A stretch of DNA of 64,000 nt from Dioszegia crocea (GCA_001600615.1 BCKK01000004.1:1103316-1167315), one strand, 5' to 3'. Positions 34,859-45,699 are shown, numbered from the stretch's first letter. Program-made: numbers and translations. Notes: generated by a model not told the origin, from the sequence alone.

Positions 34859-36457
34859 CTACTCAGAGTCCGACGACCTCCTGCGCAAAAGCTTCATCCT
34901 CATCTCCATACCCTTCATCTCCCTCAACTCCCTCTCGCGCATTTCCTTCTCCTCGATAGCGCGCAACTCGGCGTCGGGGTCACACAGCGTAAACTCGCCG
35001 CTGTCCGATGACCCGTCATCCGAGTCCTGCTCAAGTCCGTCGCGAAGAACGACCTGAGGCGCAGGCGTGCATGTGATGATTGGCATGTTGAGTGTTGGGG
35101 AGCCGTGCATTCCAGTGGACCCGGATCGGATGGAGTGGATCGACGTAGTGGGTGAGGTAGGCGAAGACGATCGAGGTGGTGTAGAGAGATGAGCGAAGGG
35201 GTGCGCAAAGCGAGTCTCGGTAGGTGTGAAGTAACCAGACCGGAAGGGGAAAGTGGACTTTGTGGGGGAGATTTCGTTGGCGCGGCCAATGTGGAGTGGG
35301 GGAACGGCAGGACGGTTCTCGAGCGACGGAGGTGTGACTTTGAGAACAGGTTTGGTTGTCTTGTCCGGAGTAGACATTGTCACCTTGGAGCCACTGGCGA
35401 TACGGCCGTTGGTCCGCTCGCGAAGGAATGATGACAGGCCAGCGGGTGGGCTAGGAGGAGTAGCCGGGCGCTTCTCCATAATCCGCTGCAGAGCCAATCG
35501 GCGGTTGAGAAGGGGGTTGGGGATCTCGTCCGTGGGTGTACGGAGCTCGACCGAGTCAACCGAGTCGCAAGACTGCGTGCGGGGAGAGGTAGGTCGAACG
35601 GCAACGGAAGGGAGGGCATCAACCGAGCCGGATCGTCTCAAGCGAGAAGTCACGGTGACCCTCGCCTGAATCTGCTGGAGACTCGGAAGGCGGGATCGTC
35701 GAGATGATTTGGGAGGGGTGGAGGTTGCAGCAGTGTGCTCAGCCAGCTTGGCGGCGCTGAGGGGTTCGATGGTGCTGCGTCGGCGCTCACGGACGGCAGC
35801 GACGTCGGCTGAGACTTTACGCGCCTCCTGAACGAAATCGACGGCGCTGAGCCGGGGTACGAACTCGGGAGGGGGCTGGGTTTGGTCGAGCGTGGAGAAG
35901 GTGGAGCGAGTGGGGGAGGGTTCGGCAGACTGTGTCTCGTAGAGAGCAAAGGGACGCTGAATCCAGGGTCGGGTCGGCTTGCAGCTGGAGGTTTCCTGCT
36001 GGCGAGCAATGGACGCGGCGAGCTGGGAGGTAGGGGGGAGGATGAAGTTGTAGGCGCTAGGCGAAACGCCGGGGGAAGTCTGAGCATCCTCAATGAATTG
36101 AGCTGGGGTGTCAGTCAGGTTTTGATGTGAAAAGGGGACAGACTTACTCTTCTCCTTGCGCTCCTTGGCCTTCTCTAGCACCTCCCAGACCATCTTACTC
36201 CTGCGCGTCGACACGGCCTTGACACCCCCGTTCCATTCCTTCCATCCCTCCTGGAATGCCTCCTCCCAGTCGCCATTCTGGTCCATGAATCTCGGCCCGC
36301 TCGCCACCTTGTGCTGAGCGAGGAAAAGGGGCGAGTTGGGATCGGAGGAAAGGGCAGCTTCGGCTACAGAGAACGCGAGCATCCTGAGGGGTGTAGGGTC
36401 GGGCGAGCTAGGGAGCACGGCGTGCATGGAGTTGGAGAGGAGCATCGTCTGTGACAT
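34859..36457 (-). CDS. Ser/Pro-rich protein of unknown function
   Basis: I do not recognise this family. The first 100 residues look folded: PLRMLAFSVAEAAL, FLAQHKVASGPRFMDQNGDWEEAFQEGWKEW, SKMVWEVLEKAKERKEK. The rest is Ser/Thr/Pro-rich with many SP/TP sites, which suggests phosphoregulation. The end is an acidic then charged coiled helix (ELRAIEEKEMRERELREMKGMEMRMKLL) with an SSDSE tail. One 45-nt intron (36103-36147) with good splice signals is a multiple of three and open, so retention would add 15 residues. The spliced protein is about 517 residues. A 1.8-kb gene-free region lies upstream. Some conserved Tremellomycete-specific role is plausible but not shown. Confidence 0.75.
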   Translation of the reverse strand: MSQTMLLSNSMHAVLPSSPDPTPLRMLAFSVAEAALSSDPNSPLFLAQHKVASGPRFMDQNGDWEEAFQEGWKEWNGGVKAVSTRRSKMVWEVLEKAKERKEKSKSVPFSHQNLTDTPAQFIEDAQTSPGVSPSAYNFILPPTSQLAASIARQQETSSCKPTRPWIQRPFALYETQSAEPSPTRSTFSTLDQTQPPPEFVPRLSAVDFVQEARKVSADVAAVRERRRSTIEPLSAAKLAEHTAATSTPPKSSRRSRLPSLQQIQARVTVTSRLRRSGSVDALPSVAVRPTSPRTQSCDSVDSVELRTPTDEIPNPLLNRRLALQRIMEKRPATPPSPPAGLSSFLRERTNGRIASGSKVTMSTPDKTTKPVLKVTPPSLENRPAVPPLHIGRANEISPTKSTFPFRSGYFTPTETRFAHPFAHLSTPPRSSSPTSPTTSIHSIRSGSTGMHGSPTLNMPIITCTPAPQVVLRDGLEQDSDDGSSDSGEFTLCDPDAELRAIEEKEMRERELREMKGMEMRMKLLRRRSSDSE

Positions 36458-38288
36458 GTTGGCTGACGTGATGTGGGTGAAGGGGGTTCTTAGGTGTGGG
36501 GGCTTTTGTTCGTAATTTTTGCAGGCGTGAATGCGTCGATATCGCAGTTTGGTTCGTTTCGTTTGTTGAGTCCAGCTCGAGGCTACCTGAGCCTTATTGA
36601 TTGTGCGTGAAGAGAAGAGTATAGAGGCGGTGCTGATGAGAGATGTGGGGGGTTCGAACTATATACCGAGTTGTCGTTAGGAGTAGGAGTAACCCTTTGA
36701 TTGGGTCGAAACGCGAGACTGCTTTGTTCGTGCAGGGCTGGTGACGTGTATCAAACACGACAGAGAGCGAGTTGGAGGGGGAACAAAGGAGTATACTCGA
36801 AGGTGTGTGGACAAGGGGCGGTGTTGTTCGTGGAGTTGAGTGACGATAGGCTGGAGGTGGATCAGCCTTTTGTCTAGGATAGCGCAATTATAAGAGTGTG
36901 GGGGTTATTGTAGGGAGTGACTGGAGAGATGCCTATCAAAGGACGCGACGTGAGGTTGGGGAGGGAACAAAACAGATCAAGCAGAGGAGAGATAGCTTTG
37001 GTGAAAGGGGGGGATGGAGGATAATTCGCGCCTCGCCCCAACATGAAACGGTGTAGATCCCTCGCGTCCCTCCCTCTGTCCTTGTCCCTGACTTTCCTCT
37101 TCGACGCGCGGCATTTCCCCTTTGGCCAACTAGAAACACAGACACACACAGGTAATCCCTTGCACACACACCAACAAGCTCACAGCACGGACAAAGAACA
37201 CACCTTTACGTCCAAGCGTCAGAGTCGCGTCCAAAGTCGTGATTGTCTATTCCTGATTGGGTTTTGTCGAGGGCGTGATGCGATGCGATGCTATGCGATG
37301 TATGATTATGATTGTCGGACAGAAGATGCGGTGAACAGTGAACCAGTCACGTCTCGAATTAGGCGAAAGAGGAGAAGAAAGAAAAGGGCAAGTAAAGGTG
37401 TCAAATGAGTGTGGGGTGAGTGAAGTTGTCTACTGTTCTAGAGGTAAAGCGAGATCTACACTACGTTGTTGGAATGGGGGAGAGAAGGGTTAAGGCGGGG
37501 AAAGAGAATAGATGTAATGAGACAAATGATCAGATCAAGCTACTCATTCGCACAACAAAGATCACCCCTTCGCGACTGGGGGCTGGCCGAGTCACAACAG
37601 GGTCACAGGGCAAAAATGTCACACTCGCGCACAATCATCACGCTATAACGGCATCATCGGCCGTGCCTGAAACGCTAAGTTAGGATGCCTTCTTGCAGTC
37701 TGCTCTTCTGCTGCACGAGTAGCTGGATGCATGTAAGGAGGCAGTGGCTTGTGCTATGGCGCTCTGCCTCGGTGAGATATGGGCGTTGTTCGCGCTGTAT
37801 CGAATGGAACAAGGGCGACAACGCGACGGACTGTCCGGAATCGGCCAGGTCAAACATCCGAAACGCTTCCGAAACGCCAGGGGGCAGCGCGTCTCGTAAT
37901 TGCCTGAAACGGCAATTGGTTGCCAAGGGTCCGCTTTTAGCTTCAACCCTAATGTCAGTACATGTCAGTGTCACCCTCCACCACTCCTCCACCGTGTCAC
38001 AGCGTGTCATCATCCTACAAACAGTCAAAGTGTGCAGCCGCTGCGTGAATTGGGAAACGCACACGGGCGACTAGTCATAACATGCCGAAAACACAGTCGC
38101 CTTGGAAGCTGACTATTCGACAGGCATTTTGGGCTCATCCCCGTCACATCCTGATGTCTCAACGCAATATGGACGAGCCGGACAAGTCACACTATCACCC
38201 ATATCATGGATGCTTTCGTGCCTTATGTTGGAAAGTCGCTCAGTAGATACATCCCCCGCACAAACATGATATACAATTATAGCGCAAA
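36458..38288. other. 1.8-kb gene-free region upstream of the Ser/Pro-rich gene
   Basis: This is the largest single-copy gap in the window, between the start codon of the unknown minus-strand gene and the stop of Aurora. It contains a GATGC-type microsatellite (37276-37302), CA-rich runs around 37138-37170, and a short hairpin with AATTGCC and GGCAATT arms around a 6-nt loop (about 37898-37917). Open frames of up to 129 codons occur on both strands but lack introns, family motifs and sensible composition. It probably holds a long 5' leader and regulatory sequence, or an unrecognised noncoding transcript. Confidence 0.5.
37276..37302. repeat. GATGC-type microsatellite
   Basis: Imperfect tandem copies of GATGC, GATGCTAT and GCGATG in a 27-bp run, followed by ATGATTATGATTG. 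A low-complexity run with no assigned role. Confidence 0.55.
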
Positions 38289-40280
38289 CTATGACTCCCT
38301 ATGCGTCGGAGCTGACTGACCCCCGCTGACCGTTTTCCGCTTCTCGTACTTCTTGATCCAAGGGTGCTTGAGCACCTCAGTCAACGGTAGTCGGTCTTCA
38401 GGCTTATATCTCAGCAGCTGCAGATGATCAGCGTACAGCCACATGCCTTGCCACTTCCTCATAGATTGGATGACAACGCAGACTTACTCGCTTGATCAGA
38501 TCGGTCGCTTCGAGCGAGACGGTGGATGGGATCTTGAGATCGATGGAGGATATACGGCGATAAGTGGCGTGTGTGCCCGCCCGGTCCTAATATGTCAGCT
38601 TGGACTTGCATTTCTCATGATCCGTTCAACTCACCTCGAACGGAGGGGTCCCGACCAAGAACTCATACGCCAGTACACCCAACGCCCACAGATCCACATG
38701 CTTGGTGTGCACTCGTCCCTCTACCATCTCTGGTGGAAGATAGTCGAGCGTCCCACAGAGAGTGTTGCGTCGATCTCCGGGTGCGTGCTGAGGATATCAG
38801 CGGGTAGAACCTTCAGACGTGCTTCTTTACTCACTACGCTCCATCCGAAATCGGCCAACTTCAATTCCCCGTTCAAGCCTGTGATATCAGCTCCGCTTGT
38901 ATAACGACGCCCAGAGGTGCATGATATTCGAGGTGACAAACTTACCGATGAGGATGTTTTCGGGCTTGATATCCCGGTGCATAATATTCTTGCCGTGCAG
39001 GTAATGGAGCGCGTCGGCCATTTGTTGAATATACTGCGAATGTCAGCTGCAGCAAGGGCGCGTATTTCTCAATTCAGCATTTACTCACCCTGCTAGACCT
39101 CTTTTCCCCAAACGACCCCACTTTAGATAGCTGCTTATACAGCTCACCCTTGAGCGCAAACTCCAGCATTAAGAAGATCCGCTTCGAGTCGTGGAAATGA
39201 TTGTACAGTCGGATGATATTTGGGTGTCTACGATTATCAGCTACATGTGGACCACTATGCCTCAAATGGAACATCACGAAATTGGACTGTGTGGACTTGG
39301 ATGGGATGGGTGGGATCAAGAGGGAGAAGTGGTTTGGAGAAGTGGTTTGATGAGGTCGATGAGGCGGTCTGGCGAGAAGCCTTGTCACAGGCGTGACGAT
39401 CCCTCTGGATTCATGCGGGAGATCGATGCTGGATTGCCAAGCTTACCTCAAGTTCTGCTGAATCTCAATCTCTCTTCGGACCTGCTTTTCCACCCGACCC
39501 GAGATGATTTCCTGCTTATGGAGGCATTTGAGCGCGAGGATGAATTCGTGTTGACCCTTCGTTCGGCATAGATATACTCGACCAAACTTGCCCTTCCCCA
39601 ACGGACGGCCGATATCGAGATCTGACAAATATCGGATGTTCAAAATACCACTAATAGCATCAGCAACATTCCCATTGCCTATGCGCAGACAGATGCGTCA
39701 CTCACGTCGGAGTCATCGATTCCAGATCTAGCGCTTTGGCTCCTTCTCCCGTCGGCGCCTCTCTTACGTCCCAGTCCTTCTCGAGCCCGCCATCATATTT
39801 TCCTATTCCCCCATTCGACGCTAGACCCGCCCTTGCCTGGATGGTAGGCGCCATCGCTCGACCGGCGGTAGAGTGGGCCGGACCGTGTAGCCCGTGAGCG
39901 GTATGCTGGGTGACTGCATGTTTCTTTGGGGTATGACCCGAAGATTGGGGGTCGCGCTGTTTAGGCTGAGCGGTAGATGATTGACCGTGACCGGTCTGGG
40001 AGGGAACGACAGTATTGACGCCTGCGATTTTGAACAGTGGGGCTCTGGGATCAGAGGCCGATACCCCAGCTCCTGCAGGACGCGTGACAAGTCCCTTGTT
40101 GGCCGGACGGACAAAGTCGGGGTTCATATACTTAGTCATGACTCCGCCGAGTCGAGGGGGTTTGTTTGTTGATGCGGAACCAGAGGTCGAGGATGAGCCT
40201 GCGGCAGATGTGGTCCGGGGTGGAGAAGCAGCGGGTGCGATTGAGAGCGAAGACATCATGTTCGCTAGGGGATTCGCCAT
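38289..40280 (-). CDS. IPL1: Aurora kinase (Ipl1-type)
   Basis: Mitotic Ser/Thr kinase of the chromosomal passenger complex, in about nine exons. The N-terminal 190 residues are disordered and basic. The kinase begins [23 protein letters not shown] with ATP Lys in LALKCLHK, then [13 protein letters not shown], the catalytic loop [11 protein letters not shown], and LADFGWS (the Aurora form of DFG plus tryptophan). The activation segment reads [20 protein letters not shown], with the activating Thr in RRNT. After it come [21 protein letters not shown] and HPWIKKY. The DFGWS and [12 protein letters not shown] signatures separate Aurora from Polo and PKA families. The gene sits alone among unrelated neighbours. 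Confidence 0.93.
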
Positions 40281-40835
40281 GGCGGCTAGAGGTGGGGGTT
40301 GGTCGAGCCGTCAAGCTGTATGTATAGGTTGATTGACAAGCGAGATGTTGTTTTGGCTCAAAAGACAGGCGCGCTCATTTGCTTCCGAAAACCCCCTTCA
40401 GGTATTCTGCCATAACGCCGCAATTCTCCGGGTAGTGGGGCGGCCGGCCGCCCCTGGCCGCCCCGACGGCCCTTTTCAAAAGACCCCCACCCTACTCAAT
40501 CATACAAGGACGACTCACACTGAACTACTTGCATGACCGCCCGACTGGGGCTGTGGATATGAAGCTGCACGACGACGTACTTTCTACTGATCATGGCATG
40601 TGGAGTGAGTTAGACGGGGGCCATAACGCTCCGCCTCGATCTCCATGGCGGTCATTCTTCTGTAGCGGCGAGCTCGAGCGTCAATCGATATAGCGAAAGT
40701 ACCAACTACATGGCTATACAACAGTATCTTATAGTATCTGACATCGCACAAGCTTGACTGTAGAGTCTAGACGATTAGCGAACCCAAAACACACTTCCGC
40801 TCTATATGTAGTACGTACCTTCAACAGCTCCATTC
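40281..40835. other. Promoter region of Aurora and 3' flank of the next gene
   Basis: A 555-bp spacer on the upstream side of Aurora. Apart from the GC palindrome I see nothing further in it. Confidence 0.4.
40437..40454. promoter_or_regulatory. 18-bp perfect GC palindrome upstream of Aurora
   Basis: GGGGCGGCCGGCCGCCCC is self-complementary over its full length and lies 157-174 bp before the Aurora ATG. A partial half copy (TGGCCGCCCC) follows directly. It may be a binding site for a dimeric factor or a simple GC-rich accident. Confidence 0.4.
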
Positions 40836-41604
40836 TCACACTCCGCACCGCTCCAACTTCTCACCCCGCCCATACATTGTTGGCTCCGCCGTCCCTCGAC
40901 CCCTATGCGACTTCGTCACATCGTCCATCTGAATCTCACCCACCTGTATCCCTCCCCGAACACCTCGATCTTCGAGCTCAGCCTGCACGTTCTCTCGATC
41001 GAGCGACTCCACGCCTACTTCTGCCTCCGCCATGGCAGCTAGTAAGACGTAGATGCTTTTCAACAAGGCTCGCTTTTGCGCAACGAGGACTTCGACCTGC
41101 TTGGCAATAGCATACGCGGCGGTGATGTGTTGATGGAGGGGGTGGAGGGGGATGTGGGAGAGGTATGTGTCGCTGAGAAGGGCTTGGTAGCAGCACGGGC
41201 AATGCAGGATGGGGGCGTAGATGATGGACTGGTTATCGCTGGGCAGGCCTTTCAACTGAGAAAGTCAGCTAGAGGGCTTGAAGGAGTTGGCAGGCGGAGA
41301 CGGAGGAGAAACAGGTGGTGTCTAATCAGGTCGAATCCCGTTTGACACGAGGCCCTACTTCACGGGCGTCAGAGCGATGAATCCACTCACCAAGAGCTTC
41401 TTATGCGCCAGATCTATGCGAGGTCGTAACCTCCACCACTCTCCACACAATCGGCTGAGTCTCTCCTCGATTGTCGGTATTTCGCGGTTGATCCTATTGA
41501 TATGCCTAGGGGTGTGATTAGCCACACTCCCTATTCACCTTTGACAGTTCCTCGTCCTCAGCTTACCTCGCTACGGCGTTTCGCCGCTCCAAAGCAGTAG
41601 CCAT
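40836..41604 (-). CDS. Unknown protein with a short coiled coil (5' end uncertain)
   Basis: I do not recognise this family. Three exons join in frame: MATALERRNAVAR, then HINRINREIPTIEERLSRLCGEWWRLRPR...AHKKLL after a GTAAGC intron, then LKGLPSDNQSIIYAPILHCPCC...HITAAYAIAKQVEVLVAQKRALLKS after a 135-nt intron. It ends with a charged tail at 40836. The middle exon is helical and leucine-rich. The CPCC with a following His could bind zinc, but this is not a known pattern to me. The same frame stays open upstream of the ATG to about 41717 (EFVDYRFCSIAPTIDARSEFVLNVRFPSSRQRR). The true protein may therefore start further out with more exons, and the ATG at 41604 is only the first in-frame Met. Confidence 0.5.
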
Positions 41605-42721
41605 CTCGCAGGTCGCAACCCGGCGTTGACGGCTTGACGGGAATCGAACGTTGAGCACGAACTCAGATCGCGCGTCGATGGTAGGTGCGATGGAGCAAAA
41701 TCGATAGTCCACAAATTCGGGATGGCCAACTCAGTCTGCTCGAGGTAGATGGTCTGGACAGTGCCGTGTCGGCGTCCGCATACTACGAGAAGTGACAGGT
41801 CGAACCGAGAGAAGGAAATCACTCGCGGTAGCGGCAGAGACCGACCACGTGGCTGGTGGCAAACCGTCCGTGCCTGGGTCCCTGAAACGCCCAAGCGTTT
41901 CAAGGTTTGCTCTTGTTGACCTTTGTTGTCCTTTTGCCATCTTGACCGTATGGAAACCTCACAGCCTCATATAATATCGATCACATCAATCGACTGCGAT
42001 ACCATAGCGACAACCGAGAAGTCGGAGTTAGGTTTGAAGCTGTGCGCGCCAAAGGGGGTCGAAGCTCAAAGGCATCTCTGTCCCTTCCCCACTTTGCGCC
42101 CGCGCCTGCGGCTACAACGCGCCGCTTCGCCCGCACAGCGTTCCGCACCTCTTCGTCCAGGGTCGTAATACACGGCTCCGATAAGATCACATCTCCGACC
42201 AACCGAGACCCGAGTAGAAGATCCAACCTTATTCAATCTGCCGCAAACACCTTTGGTCGTCATCGCCTCCTCATACGGACAAGAATACCGTCATCCAAGG
42301 TCCACCCTGTCCGATAATCGCTCATACGGACGGCACAGCTTCCAGTCAGTCTCGGTCGAGTCCAGTCGGCTTTATCGGAGGCCTAGGCCGTCATAGGATC
42401 TCCCTACCAAGCGCGTTTATTGGCTTTCCTGCACCTTGACAACGGCTCGGCAGTCGACAACCAATGAGAATAGACGTCCAGGCGGATGAGGGATATATGA
42501 GATATGCTTTTGAGAGGTCCGATAAGCCGCTTTTTTGCCACCGCGGCAGAGCTGAAGCGAACGTGGAGATCCTGGGCGCAGGGGAGATCCCTTGGAGTGG
42601 GAGGATAAAGGAATGACGGATCTTGCTTTCAACAGTTAGTCAACCCCTCCATCCGTCTCTTCTCCTTCCAGACATCTACCATACTATTATACCAATCATC
42701 TGCCCTTCTCGCCCATCTACA
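41605..42721. other. Region without a settled gene; possible upstream minus-strand exons
   Basis: The minus strand keeps two overlapping open frames here: one directly continuous with the gene to the left (to about 41717) and another at 41571-41903 that reads VVCGRRHGTVQTIYLEQTELAIPNLW. A third lies at 41981-42226. These could be exons of a longer gene, but I could not join them with confident splice sites and known motifs. The right part (42320-42721) holds the promoter of the membrane-protein gene, pyrimidine-rich just before its ATG. Confidence 0.35.
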
Positions 42722-43474
42722 ATGCTTCAGCTCAAACCCACAGCGACGTTCCTCTTCACCAGTCTGACTGCCGCCGCCCTGACGATCCCTGTACGTTACC
42801 CCCCTCCTTTCGCCGCCTTGTTCTCGTAAACCACGCACTCTTTCAATTCGGGGGTGGTAACTTACTGACGCCTCAGATCACACACCCTCTTCCTCTTCCT
42901 GACCACACAAACGCGATTTTCACGCTCGCGACCACTTCACTCATCCGAGACGGGACCGGCGGGGTGGGCGAGGTAATCAAGGTCTTTGCCACCCGAGATG
43001 AAGCTTCCAGTGGGATCAGCGGGATTGCCATAGGCGGTCAGTCAGCTTGCGGTCACGCGCACATTGTTTACCCAAGCTGACATCGTAGGGATCGTAGCCG
43101 GAGTCGTCCTCGGTATCCCCCTTCTGATCTTCATCATTGCCAAATTCTGCCGAGCCGCCCCTACCCCACTCAACGGCCAAGGAGGCTATCCCCATCCTCA
43201 GGCTAAAGTCAAGTTCCTCTCCTTCAACCAGCCCGGTCCGTATGCCGCCCACCTTACCCCTCCACCTCCAGCCTACGCCCACGGCATGCAGCTGCAGCAA
43301 CAGCAGCAGTACTACTCCCCTTACGCCGCCGGTGGCCATATCGAGATGCCTCAGACGGTCCACCACAGCACGGGCGGCAGCTTCTATGCCCCCGCTGCAC
43401 AGCCGCAGTATACTCAGGAGGAGGAGAGGGGGGTCAGATTCGGTCCAGTGGGCGTTAGGCGGTACGGGGGATGA
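42722..43474 (+). CDS. Small single-pass membrane protein with signal peptide and Pro/Gln-rich tail
   Basis: Three exons. The first gives a signal peptide (MLQLKPTATFLFTSLTAAALTIP). A short extracellular stretch follows, with NAIFTLATTSLIRDGTGGVGE. The third exon begins with one membrane helix (GIVAGVVLGIPLLIFIIAKF) and a Cys-Arg stop-transfer. It then has a cytosolic tail rich in Pro, Gly, Gln and Tyr (PPPPAYAHGMQLQQQQQYY). Total is about 200 residues. The layout is that of a small type I membrane protein, like cell-wall or stress sensors without the large mucin domain. I do not recognise the family. Confidence 0.7.
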
Positions 43475-44233
43475 AGGGCGACACAGACTCAACTTTGACA
43501 CCACTATCAGTTATCACCGGTGATTGCGATATCGACTACAACGACCGACACAACCAGACTGCAAGCGCCACGCTCGACCTGTGCATATGGTACACTAAGC
43601 CCAGTATGGATCATCACCCCTACGCAAGTCAAGTCACTCCAACTTCTTATCCCGTCATGATCTGGATGGCATCAGCCGGAGGGTAGGAAGCGTGTTTCAG
43701 ATTTGGGGTATTGCTGGCCTGAAGGGATGAGGCTGTATCTGTGTTATACTTGTATTGGAAAGAGATGTATTATACTTGTCTACCATCCGAGGCGCAGTCG
43801 GAACTCGCTGCCGGCCTGTGCGGAGGATCATGCACACACGTACACACACACACGCCACACACACACACCGTGACGCAGCGTGACACAGCAATTAACTTTA
43901 TGGGAAGCGATCAGATCGTGGTCACAGACCATCCAGATGTAGCATGCTGCATCCCTACATCATTCCTTTGTGCTCTACACCCCTACTGAAACGTGAGCAC
44001 TGATACATCACCCCAAAGGAGGTCGTGTGAGCAGCTGGCTGACTCCTCAAGTCCCCCGAGGCCTCGCTTTGTTCGATCAACCGTCCATCGCCCCAAGATT
44101 TTCTGTACACACTTAAGCCCGAGCACAATCAGATTGACCTAACGAAGGCTCCAAGTGAAAAGTAGGTCATGACAGCTTCGTTGACACCTTCTGGAATGAT
44201 GAACAATCACGCTCCAGGCTCTAACCCAGCGAT
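43475..44233. other. Intergenic region with CA microsatellite
   Basis: A 759-bp region between two plus-strand genes. It contains a CA-rich microsatellite (43832-43868). Apart from that, no feature is supported. Confidence 0.5.
43832..43868. repeat. CA/CACG microsatellite
   Basis: A 37-bp run of imperfect CA dinucleotides interrupted by GT and GCC. No role assigned. Confidence 0.7.
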
Positions 44234-44779
44234 ATGGCAGCTGATCAATCAGACAACCATCGAACAGCCATGGACTATCTTACAATCATCGCCACACGGT
44301 CCCTCCTCCTATTCCCCTCTCCTAAACCTGCAGCATCCACATCCTCAGCCCAAGACGACAATTCCCCACCTACGACCCCTACCAGCACCTTGCCCTCCCC
44401 CTTCCCCATCGCTATCCCCATCTCCAATCTCCTCAGCCCCGACTCGCGCCTCTTCTTTTTCCTCCAAAAGCACATCCTGCGCCGCCCGGAAGACATGACC
44501 ACACGGGACGAGCGAGACGAAGCTGAAGTCATGGTCTGGCGCGAGCTTGCCAAGGCGGGGACTTTTCTGCGAGAGCTGGGCATGGCGGTGGCGCGAGGCG
44601 AAGTGCGGGAGTCGGGGCTGAAGGAGGTGGCTAGGCGGTGCGGGCTGGTGTTGGTGCGTCCTGCTAGAGAGGAAAAGGGTCAGAGGGCTGTAAAGAGAAA
44701 CAGCGAGGGGTGCAGGAGGAGCTATGCAGGCAGTGCGCATGGGAGTGATGCTGGGCAAGGAGAGGGAGTAGCAGCTTGA
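44234..44779 (+). CDS. Small unknown protein, single exon
   Basis: 181 residues from MAADQSDNHRTAMDYL. The first third is hydrophobic then Ser/Pro/Thr-rich. The middle has a compact helical part: LLSPDSRLFFFLQKHILRR, ERDEAEVMVWRELAKAG, LRELGMAVARGEV. The end is basic and Gly-rich. Codon choice and helical periodicity look coding, but I know no family for it and there is no intron to support it. A competing frame starts at 44169 and is less protein-like. Confidence 0.5.
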   Translation: MAADQSDNHRTAMDYLTIIATRSLLLFPSPKPAASTSSAQDDNSPPTTPTSTLPSPFPIAIPISNLLSPDSRLFFFLQKHILRRPEDMTTRDERDEAEVMVWRELAKAGTFLRELGMAVARGEVRESGLKEVARRCGLVLVRPAREEKGQRAVKRNSEGCRRSYAGSAHGSDAGQGEGVAA

Positions 44780-45025
44780 GCTCTGGGCTTTAAGACAGCC
44801 TGAGTTCCTCATACGACTTCATCGACACATTCACTCCATACCCGACTTCCACTCCACGCGATCACCCTACTTGTACCCAGTACCCAATCCGGCCATTCGC
44901 TTTCCCTTATATTCCTTTCCATTCCCGATCGATCAATGGTAAACTCACCACGCACCAAAGAGCCGAGCTTCATCCCAAAGTCATATCACGCATTGTGCAT
45001 ACCAGTCATACTAGTCACACTTGTA

Positions 45026-45467
45026 TTATAGAGCCAGCAAAGCGTACCTGCATGTATCAGAATTGTGGCATACCATTGACCGATCTTCTTAGCCAAATCC
45101 CGACCACCCAGCCATCAGGAACTTTGACTCACCCAGCCATCATCACCGCCCCTCCAAGCGGGGTCATCGGACCAGCAACCTTCCCAACCTTCTCCCTGGC
45201 CAGGACCAGCGCAAAGATCGTGCCGCTGAAGACAGCGCCGCCAGCCATGATCATTCCGGCCGCAATTCGATACTTGCGAAGCCCGGCAATGAGTCCAGGG
45301 TGAAAGGAGACGACAAGTAGTCCCAGACCATTGTAGATCATATACTGGGAGGCGGTAGTCCAAGAGCCGATGGATCGCTCGGATAGAGCCGGGGTGCGAT
45401 TCCGGAGACCGTGGGCTCCAAAGGCGCCTAAGGCCATCCCTGTTGCCGCTGCGAATTTGAGCTCCAT
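45026..45467 (-). CDS. DUF423/TMEM256-type small membrane protein
   Basis: Small multispan protein of the YgdD/TMEM256 family, whose function is not established. The signature GMALGAFGAHGL is followed by WTTASQYMIYNGLGLLVVSF and two more hydrophobic helices (IAAGMIMAGGAVFSGTIFALVL, PLGGAVMMAGYALLAL). The last helix is completed by a second exon after a 78-84-nt intron with a GTGAGT donor and CAG acceptor, ending in TAA. I chose the ATG giving MELKFAAATG. A short upstream ATG (MSAINAQ) is not in frame without an atypically short intron. It shares a 232-bp divergent promoter with the ING gene. Confidence 0.8.
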
Positions 45468-45699
45468 CCATACTGTGTACAAGTGGTCCCACTGAAGATT
45501 GCGCCGGTGCGCCAGGCTACTTGTGCATTGATGGCGGACATATTGGATGATGTATAGACGGCTTCATCGATCTTGAGGTGGTCCGGTAAGTGTTTCAGAA
45601 TCTGCTTCCGCACAGCTTACAACTCAACTCCCTTTTCGCTCTGTTTTGAATCATCAACATCACCTCTCGCACACCCCGTCCTCTACTGCATACATCCAC

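Noticed and set aside
37675..38074. Overlapping 129-codon open frames on both strands
   Set aside because: No domain, no splice pattern, poor composition and mutual overlap. Likely chance frames in a GC-rich spacer.
40836..41604. Assignment to UVRAG/Vps38 or Atg14
   Set aside because: Only a loose resemblance of upstream segments. The defining C-terminal domain motifs are not seen.
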